Shown here piece after piece: positions 1-3,198 of a stretch of DNA of 5,046 bases. A program made the position numbers and the translations under genes. Within the stretch, counting starts at the first letter, position 1. Each line of letters starts with the position of its first letter. The notes beneath the pieces were generated by a model, which saw only the letters and a program-made list of their open reading frames with translations, did no database searches and was not told where the DNA came from. The DNA is from Candidatus Latescibacterota bacterium (GTDB lineage Bacteria > Latescibacterota > UBA2968 > UBA8231), in contig DPVW01000267.1 of NCBI GenBank assembly GCA_003529325.1, forward strand, positions 1-5,046, read 5' to 3'.

Positions 1-63
1 GACCTGGACGCCCGTTCTGGCGTCGCCTGTCAGAGCGTTGTGGTCGACGTTCGGTTAGCATGA

Positions 64-258
64 CTAGACAACATTCCTCTCGCTAATAAGCCGCCGGAGC
101 CCCAGTACCAGCCGCTGCTTTGTCTTGCGCGTTGGTCGTTGGACCTTCCCGTTCAGGAGCCTGCTGAGGTAACAGACGGATAGCCCCGTCTCCTCAGCGA
201 GCTCCGTTTTAGAGGCCCCCAGCGCCTGTAGTACAACCTTGATTCGTAGTGGATTCAT
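64..258 (-). CDS. Small XRE/Cro-like helix-turn-helix DNA-binding protein
   Basis: A 64-residue basic protein that is almost entirely a helix-turn-helix. The segment around residues 16-38 (SKTELAEETGL then SVCYLSRLLNGK) has the XRE/Cro layout: helix 2 with the conserved ELA, a Gly turn, and recognition helix 3 ending in the typical LLNGK. The tail is Arg/Lys rich. The ATG at 258 is preceded on the minus strand by GAAGGA with an 8-nt gap, a good Shine-Dalgarno. Proteins of this kind usually act as dimeric repressors or as control proteins of mobile elements. Its position downstream of a tyrosine recombinase in the same orientation makes regulation of that recombinase the simplest guess, which is inference. 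A terminator-like hairpin lies only about 26 nt before the start codon, so expression may depend on read-through. No effector domain is visible and the target operator is unknown. Confidence 0.65.
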   Translation of the reverse strand: MNPLRIKVVLQALGASKTELAEETGLSVCYLSRLLNGKVQRPTRKTKQRLVLGLRRLISERNVV

Positions 259-284
259 CTAGTGCGTCCTTCGGTTCGAGCATC

Positions 285-355
285 AAAAAAAGGCGCTCGG
301 TCCGCGGCACACTCCACCCATCTTCTGATGAAGTCATGCTGCAGACCGAGCGCCT
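285..355 (-). terminator. Terminator-like hairpin with U-tract, possible attenuator before the HTH gene
   Basis: The arms at 291-305 and 341-355 are complementary over 15 bp with a single G-U wobble at the RNA level. On the minus strand the hairpin runs into seven consecutive U residues (plus-strand A run 285-291). The 35-nt loop has its own small CTTC/GAAG hairpin. This is the shape of an intrinsic terminator for minus-strand transcription, although the loop is long. It lies after the recombinase stop and just before the RBS of the HTH gene, so it could end the recombinase transcript or attenuate the HTH transcript. On the plus strand there is no U-tract. Confidence 0.6.
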
Positions 356-399
356 CTACCCCCATCTATTCGATGGCCAGGGGTCAACTCCGCTATGTG

Positions 400-427
400 A
401 TTCTACATTACCAAACCGCTGTGTCGT
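400..427 (-). promoter_or_regulatory. Candidate sigma70-like promoter for the HTH gene
   Basis: On the minus strand a TAGAAT box (plus positions 400-405, five of six to the -10 consensus) follows an ACGACA -35-like box (422-427, four of six) with a 16-nt spacer. Transcription would start near 393 and pass through the hairpin at 355-291 before reaching the HTH start at 258. The -35 match is poor, so this is a weak call. Confidence 0.28.
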
Positions 428-443
428 TGGCAAGCAATAACTT

Positions 444-502
444 GCTCAACCGACGGAAACTGGTGCTTTCCGTGGTCATCTACCGGTTTCCGGCGGTTGA
501 GC
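444..502. repeat. 59-bp palindrome resembling an integron attC site
   Basis: The arms at 444-464 and 482-502 are complementary over 21 positions with one mismatch and one wobble, around a 17-nt loop. The outermost seven bases are GCTCAAC and GTTGAGC. These fit the attC R'' (RYYYAAC) and R' (GTTRRRY) core consensus exactly, and the total length of 59 bp equals the classic '59-base element'. Against a true attC, the spacers between R and L boxes are almost fully paired, no extrahelical base is obvious, the L boxes are not typical, and the neighbouring recombinase is not IntI-like. It has no U-tract on either strand, so it is not a standard terminator. It sits between the recombinase stop and the HTH gene. 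The palindrome is certain; the attC reading is tentative. Confidence 0.5.
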
Positions 503-556
503 ATCCGGTAAAAGAACGGCAAGTCATTGCCCGCAACATCTCGCTTCTGCTGGGCG

Positions 557-1468
557 TCAGGAATGCATCCTGGAAGCCTCGTACCGTCGGAACGCTTCCT
601 GAGCTGCTTCGGGGTTGACCTCGGCATATTGCAGTGTCGTACGCAGACTCTGGTGCCCCATGAGCTGGCGCAATGCGAGCGCATCTACTACGCCAGCCCG
701 TTCTGAACCGAAGGCGTGGCGCAGCTGATGGATGGTTGCAGGCTTCCCCCGGCTGACGATTCCTTCAGCATACTTCCGGAAGAGCCTATGCGCCATCGCG
801 TAGCTCAGTCGGCGCCCCTCCCCTTCCGAATACTGCCGGGAGAGAAACAGTGGTCCGCTGGTGGGGTTTCCCAGTGTCCGCAGATAGCGCTTCAGGAGAT
901 GCTTGGCTCTCTGACTCAGAAAGGTGTGGCGTTCGCGTCCTCCCTTACCTTGAATCCATGCTCTGTCCGTCTGAAAGTCGACATCCTCGACGCCAAGATT
1001 CAGCGCCTCCTGTATCCTGACGCCGGAGTCGTAAAGCAACGTGAACAGCGCCTTGTCCCGGGCGCTATCGATCCGCCCCAAGATGGTCGTGACCTGGTCC
1101 TTCGATAGAGGTCTGGGTAGGCGCTGAGGCAGCTTCTTCCTCTCCATCCCAGCCATGGGGTTGCTGTAGCGCAGAAGCCGACTTTGAAGCGAGGCGTTTC
1201 CCACCTGCTTGAGCTTCTCCAGCCACCGGAAGAAGTTGAGGAGCGTTCCGAAGTGGCGGTTGTAGGTTGCGACGGAGACGGGCTCGCCGTTCCGGTTGGT
1301 AAGCCCGGCGAGATAGGTCACGATCGTGTGCTGTTCGATCTTGCTGACGAGAGCCCTACCGAACACTTCTACGAACTTCCCCAGATCGCACGAAAAAGCC
1401 TTCTTGGTGTTGGGTGACAGGTCTCGCGCCAGGAAGTCCTTCACAGCCTTAGTGACTATGGCAGGCAT
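557..1468 (-). CDS. XerC/XerD-like tyrosine recombinase (site-specific integrase)
   Basis: A 303-residue tyrosine recombinase, close to the usual XerC/XerD length of about 300. It would cut and rejoin DNA at short inverted-repeat core sites through a 3'-phosphotyrosine. Residues about 5-95 form the SAM-like core-binding domain (FLARDLSPNTKKAF, then the TYNRHFGTLLNFFRWL helix). The catalytic domain runs from about 120. Visible active-site residues are Arg151 in SGVRIQEAL, Lys175 in QGKGGRER, His247 and Arg250 in HQLRHAFG, His272 in LMGHQSLRTT and Tyr281 in LQYAEV, so it appears intact. I chose the ATG at 1468 because AAGGAG lies 6 nt before it. The frame stays open to a TTG at 1537, but that extension would overlap a repeat and lacks a good RBS. 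It lacks the extra segment that marks integron integrases before the HxxRH box. It is probably the enzyme of a small mobile module or a decayed element; its substrate sites may be the palindromes upstream. Confidence 0.9.
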   Translation of the reverse strand: MPAIVTKAVKDFLARDLSPNTKKAFSCDLGKFVEVFGRALVSKIEQHTIVTYLAGLTNRNGEPVSVATYNRHFGTLLNFFRWLEKLKQVGNASLQSRLLRYSNPMAGMERKKLPQRLPRPLSKDQVTTILGRIDSARDKALFTLLYDSGVRIQEALNLGVEDVDFQTDRAWIQGKGGRERHTFLSQRAKHLLKRYLRTLGNPTSGPLFLSRQYSEGEGRRLSYAMAHRLFRKYAEGIVSRGKPATIHQLRHAFGSERAGVVDALALRQLMGHQSLRTTLQYAEVNPEAAQEAFRRYEASRMHS

Positions 1469-1513
1469 GGGCTGCTCCTTGCTGCCAGGGCCGAGCCCGA
1501 GAGATCCTGATCC

Positions 1514-1531
1514 TTTCAAGTTCAAGATACT
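1514..1531 (+). repeat. 18-bp direct repeat, copy 1
   Basis: TTTCAAGTTCAAGATACT matches copy 2 at 1590-1607 at 17 of 18 positions, in the same orientation. It lies in the leader of the recombinase gene and ends in AAGATACT, the arm sequence of the palindrome at 1600-1621. It also overlaps a small perfect inverted repeat (CAAGAT 1523-1528 and ATCTTG 1537-1542). It is a candidate protein-binding site for the recombinase or a repressor. Confidence 0.75.
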
Positions 1532-1554
1532 ATCCAATCTTGCGGCGGTTTCGA
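1527..1554 (-). promoter_or_regulatory. Candidate promoter of the recombinase gene, proximal
   Basis: On the minus strand TCGAAA (plus 1549-1554, four of six to -35) and TAGTAT (1527-1532, four of six to -10) are 16 nt apart. They would give a leader of about 50 nt before the ATG at 1468. The -10 overlaps repeat copy 1, so a protein bound there could block it. The box scores are modest. Confidence 0.27.
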
Positions 1555-1559
1555 GGTTC

Positions 1560-1581
1560 GTAAGTAACTGTTATTGCTTAC
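1560..1581. repeat. Palindrome with 8-bp arms and 6-bp spacer (site B)
   Basis: GTAAGTAA at 1560-1567 and TTGCTTAC at 1574-1581 are complementary at seven of eight positions around the 6-nt spacer CTGTTA. Architecture and spacer nearly equal those of site A at 1600-1621 (spacer CTGTCA), although the arm sequences differ. The two centres are 40 bp apart. This geometry resembles Xer-type core sites (11-bp arms, 6-bp spacer) but also fits a repressor operator. Confidence 0.55.
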
Positions 1582-1589
1582 TCAGAAGA

Positions 1590-1607
1590 TTTCAAGTTAA
1601 AGATACT
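1590..1607 (+). repeat. 18-bp direct repeat, copy 2
   Basis: TTTCAAGTTAAAGATACT is the second copy of the repeat at 1514-1531, differing at one base and offset by 76 bp. Its last eight bases are the left arm of palindrome site A. If both copies are functional sites, recombination between them would remove the 76 bp that hold site B and the proximal promoter candidate. Confidence 0.75.
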
Positions 1608-1621
1608 CTGTCAAGTATCTT
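1600..1621. repeat. Perfect palindrome with 8-bp arms and 6-bp spacer (site A)
   Basis: AAGATACT at 1600-1607 and AGTATCTT at 1614-1621 are perfectly complementary around the 6-nt spacer CTGTCA. Extended to 11-bp arms, nine of eleven positions still pair. The spacer plus the first arm base reads TTGACA on the minus strand (1609-1614), a perfect -35 box pointing at the recombinase, though the matching -10 position (1586-1591, AATCTT) is weak. The site could therefore be a recombinase core site, an operator covering a promoter, or both. Confidence 0.6.
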
Positions 1622-1623
1622 GA

Positions 1624-2100
1624 TGTCTTAGGGCTACTCTTTCAGTCTAAGGCGCAACGTGCCTGAGGGAGGCGGAACCTCAACGTGACCGGATCGTCAT
1701 GGCGCCCGAAGATCTGAGTGAAAAGACCCCTCTGGATTGAATGTGGTGCCACAAGATGTTTGGGATTTGGCGTGGCCGACACATCGACCGATACTGGCCA
1801 TCTTCGGTCATTCTGGCGATCGGGTAGGGGGATTATGGGGAGTATGCCAGGGCGATCTGGCATTTCTGAACCGCAAACTGAAGTCTCGGTTTGATAAATT
1901 CTCCTTATGCGACCTGTCTTACGCGGAAGGCCCTGGGTCGCATCCTCCGAATTGCCAGCAACGCTTCCCAGTGTTCTGGCTTGTGGCAACTGCTGAGATT
2001 CTGTACGATATGCCATCTCTTGGGCATGGGGTAACAGATCTGGAAGCGCTGCCGGGCGGGATCGGGCGGATGACGGCACGCTCCAGGGTCGAGCACTAAC
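1624..2100. other. Degenerate intergenic stretch without a convincing gene
   Basis: I find no frame here with a coherent protein family, a good start and an RBS. Open frames exist on both strands (for example minus 1642-2079 and plus 1737-2099), but their products are rich in Pro, Arg and Ser, lack recognisable motifs and use GTG or unsupported starts. An AAGGAG at about 1900-1905 on the minus strand is not followed by a start codon at proper spacing. The segment reads as decayed sequence between the recombinase module and the gene fragments to the right. Confidence 0.5.
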
Positions 2101-2225
2101 GCCGCCTCGGCCGACTCGGGTCCGGGTGTTTCGGGCAGCATGTCCTTGACCATCAACGGCCTCGGCAGGCTGCCGACCGCACCGGACGCAAACGGGGTCT
2201 GTGCGAAGCGCTGGGATATTGCCAT
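2101..2225 (-). pseudogene. Possible N-terminal remnant of a cobalamin-independent methionine synthase-like (MetE family) gene
   Basis: The ATG at 2225 on the minus strand has GGAG 9 nt before it. The first 40 or so residues include VGSLPRPLMVKDML; a VGS-x-PRP segment near the N terminus is typical of MetE-like and related methyltransferase proteins, where it is followed by a hydrophobic helix. After about residue 40 the sequence stops resembling the family. The open frame runs on to 1905 with no further motif, far too short for a family of about 350 or more residues. I read it as a 5' fragment whose remainder has been lost or frameshifted. It is divergent from the fragment at 2437. The assignment rests on one short motif recalled from memory. 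Confidence 0.35.
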
Positions 2226-2254
2226 GGTCTCAATCTCCGCTCTATTGCGTGGAT

Positions 2255-2278
2255 GAGCGGCGCTTCTCGTCGCCGCTC
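2255..2278. repeat. GC-rich hairpin in the divergent spacer
   Basis: GAGCGGCG at 2255-2262 and CGCCGCTC at 2271-2278 form a perfect 8-bp stem with an 8-nt loop. No U-tract follows on either strand, so it is not a standard terminator. It lies between two divergent gene starts (2225 minus, 2437 plus), where an operator or leader structure is possible. The remainder of 2226-2436 shows no clear promoter boxes. Confidence 0.45.
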
Positions 2279-2436
2279 CTGTCGGACATTAACGTGGTTT
2301 GGGGCTTTGGCGCCGTGCCTGTAGTTTGCTCTGGGCTCGGCGTGGCGCCAGCCCACCGCATGTACAAAGTCACCAACGGCGCTCCGGCTTGCCAGTTCCG
2401 GCCCGCGACGCCCTTTCCACCGGTATCGGAGACGTC

Positions 2437-2514
2437 ATGGACATTCCCCGCCCCGAACACCCGCGCCCGCAGTTCGAACGACGCGACTGGCTGAATGGCG
2501 TGTGGTGGGTGTAG
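2437..2514 (+). pseudogene. Truncated 5' end of a possible glycoside hydrolase family 2 gene, running into tRNA-His
   Basis: An ATG at 2437 is preceded by GGAG with a 5-nt gap. The 25 codons contain IPRPEHPRPQFERRDWLNG followed by VW. This resembles the N terminus of many GH2 beta-galactosidase or glucuronidase-like enzymes, where a 'PRPE-PRPQF-R-DWLNLNG-W-F' stretch opens the sugar-binding domain. Two residues (the second LN) appear missing. The frame then enters the tRNA and stops at the TAG at 2512-2514 inside it. A real GH2 enzyme exceeds 550 residues, so only the start survives. The family link is from memory and the segment is short; alternatively it is a chance open frame, but the good RBS and motif argue for a real gene start. 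Confidence 0.42.
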
Positions 2515-2581
2515 CTCAGTTGGTTAGAGCGCCTGGTTGTGGTCCAGGAGGCCGCGGGTTCAAATCCCGTCATCCACCCCA
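2505..2581 (+). tRNA. tRNA-His (anticodon GTG)
   Basis: A full cloverleaf can be drawn. The acceptor stem is 2505-2511 with 2571-2577 (one G-U), the D stem GCTC/GAGC is 2514-2517 with 2527-2530, and the anticodon stem CCTGG/CCAGG is 2532-2536 with 2544-2548. The loop is TTGTGGT, giving anticodon GTG at 2539-2541. The variable loop has 5 nt, and the T arm is GCGGG/CCCGT with loop TTCAAAT. C73 at 2578 faces a G at 2504, the G-1 that identifies histidine tRNA, and CCA is encoded at 2579-2581. No clear promoter is seen just upstream, where a gene fragment abuts it. Confidence 0.97.
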
Positions 2582-2594
2582 GATTCCTCGATGA

Positions 2595-2626
2595 GGCCTC
2601 CCGTGGCTCCGATACCGCGGGAGGCC
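2595..2626 (+). promoter_or_regulatory. Strong hairpin after tRNA-His that covers the rfaE2 ribosome binding site
   Basis: GGCCTCCCGTGG at 2595-2606 pairs with CCGCGGGAGGCC at 2615-2626 (12 bp, one wobble) around an 8-nt loop. The 3' arm contains GGGAGG (2619-2624), the Shine-Dalgarno for the ATG at 2633. Only a weak U-rich stretch (GTCTTC) follows, so it may be an imperfect tRNA terminator, a processing boundary, or a structure that limits translation of the next gene. Confidence 0.6.
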
Positions 2627-2632
2627 GTCTTC

Positions 2633-3124
2633 ATGAGGCCAATGCACGACGACAAGCTCCTGTCTCGTTCAGATCTGCTTGCCCGTCGCGCCGACTGCAA
2701 GCGCCACGGGCAGACTGTGGTATTCACCAATGGCTGCTTTGACGTGTTGCATCGCGGTCACGTGGAATATCTGCAACAGGCACGCACCCTCGGCGACATC
2801 CTCGTTGTCGGCCTCAATGGCGATCAGAGTGTCCGTCAGGTGAAGGGTCCAGGCCGACCGTTGGTCCCGGTAGAGGACCGGGCGGCAATCCTCTGTGCTC
2901 TGACGGATGTCGATTACGTAACAATTTTCCCGGAAGCAAGTGTCGAGTCGCTCGTTGCGGCGGTTTTGCCGGATGTCCTGGTCAAGGGCGGGGACTACAG
3001 CCTGGAGACCGTCGTGGGTCGCCAGGTCGTGGAGGCTGCCGGGGGCAAGGTGGCGATCCTCTGCCATGTGCCGGGTCGATCAACGAGCGCCTTGGTCACC
3101 GATCTCGAGGGGGGCGGACAATAG
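2633..3124 (+). CDS. rfaE2: D-glycero-beta-D-manno-heptose 1-phosphate adenylyltransferase, stand-alone (HldE C-terminal domain type)
   Basis: A cytosolic nucleotidyltransferase of 163 residues that transfers AMP from ATP to D-glycero-beta-D-manno-heptose 1-phosphate, giving ADP-heptose for lipopolysaccharide inner core. The Rossmann-like fold signature is clear: FTNGCFDVLHRGH at residues 31-43, with the HxGH nucleotide-binding motif at 40-43. It is followed by the KGPGRP segment (71-76), EDRAAIL (81-87), VKGGDY (117-122) and the C-terminal GRSTSALV (148-155). The length fits the free-standing domain; the sugar-kinase half found in bifunctional HldE is absent and must be encoded elsewhere. 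I chose the ATG at 2633 because GGGAGG lies 8 nt upstream; the ATG at 2642 is the alternative. The frame stays open upstream into the tRNA, which is not coding. It lies 51 nt after tRNA-His, and the hairpin between them hides the RBS. No terminator follows. Confidence 0.92.
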   Translation: MRPMHDDKLLSRSDLLARRADCKRHGQTVVFTNGCFDVLHRGHVEYLQQARTLGDILVVGLNGDQSVRQVKGPGRPLVPVEDRAAILCALTDVDYVTIFPEASVESLVAAVLPDVLVKGGDYSLETVVGRQVVEAAGGKVAILCHVPGRSTSALVTDLEGGGQ

Positions 3125-3133
3125 CATTTCTCG

Positions 3134-3162
3134 TTGGCGGTGCTGCGCCCCTGTGTTATACT
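3134..3162 (+). promoter_or_regulatory. Sigma70-like promoter of the FG-GAP repeat gene
   Basis: TTGGCG at 3134-3139 and TATACT at 3157-3162 (five of six to TATAAT) are separated by an ideal 17-nt spacer. Transcription would begin near 3169, about 30 nt before the ATG at 3199. It lies in the short gap after the rfaE2 stop, so the downstream gene can be transcribed independently. Confidence 0.6.
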
Positions 3163-3198
3163 TGGCGCCGCACAACCACCTGCCTACCCAACCGGATC

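Noticed and set aside
1..63. Short open frame at the left edge on the plus strand ending in TGA at 61-63
   Set aside because: Only 20 codons with no motif; other frames are similarly open, so a C-terminal gene end cannot be supported.
557..1468. Annotation of the recombinase as an integron integrase IntI because of the attC-like palindrome
   Set aside because: The region before the HxxRH box lacks the extra IntI-specific segment, and the motif context is XerC/XerD-like.
1469..1537. Upstream extension of the recombinase to a TTG start
   Set aside because: The extra 23 residues are low-complexity Gly/Ser/Pro, overlap a repeat and lack an RBS, whereas the ATG at 1468 has AAGGAG at ideal spacing.
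1642..2099. Overlapping open frames on both strands (minus 1642-2079, plus 1737-2099)
   Set aside because: No recognisable domain, odd composition and no supported start; they look like chance open frames in GC-rich DNA.
2162..2176. 15-base odd palindrome TCGGCAG-G-CTGCCGA
   Set aside because: It falls within codons for the GSLPRP motif and is short; likely chance in GC-rich coding sequence.
2505..2581. tRNA-His as attachment site of the recombinase
   Set aside because: No second copy of the tRNA 3' end is present elsewhere in the window, and the recombinase is about 1 kb away with unrelated palindromes beside it.
2537..2632. N-terminal extension of rfaE2 into the tRNA
   Set aside because: It would translate the tRNA anticodon arm; the homologous domain begins after the ATG at 2633, which has an RBS.
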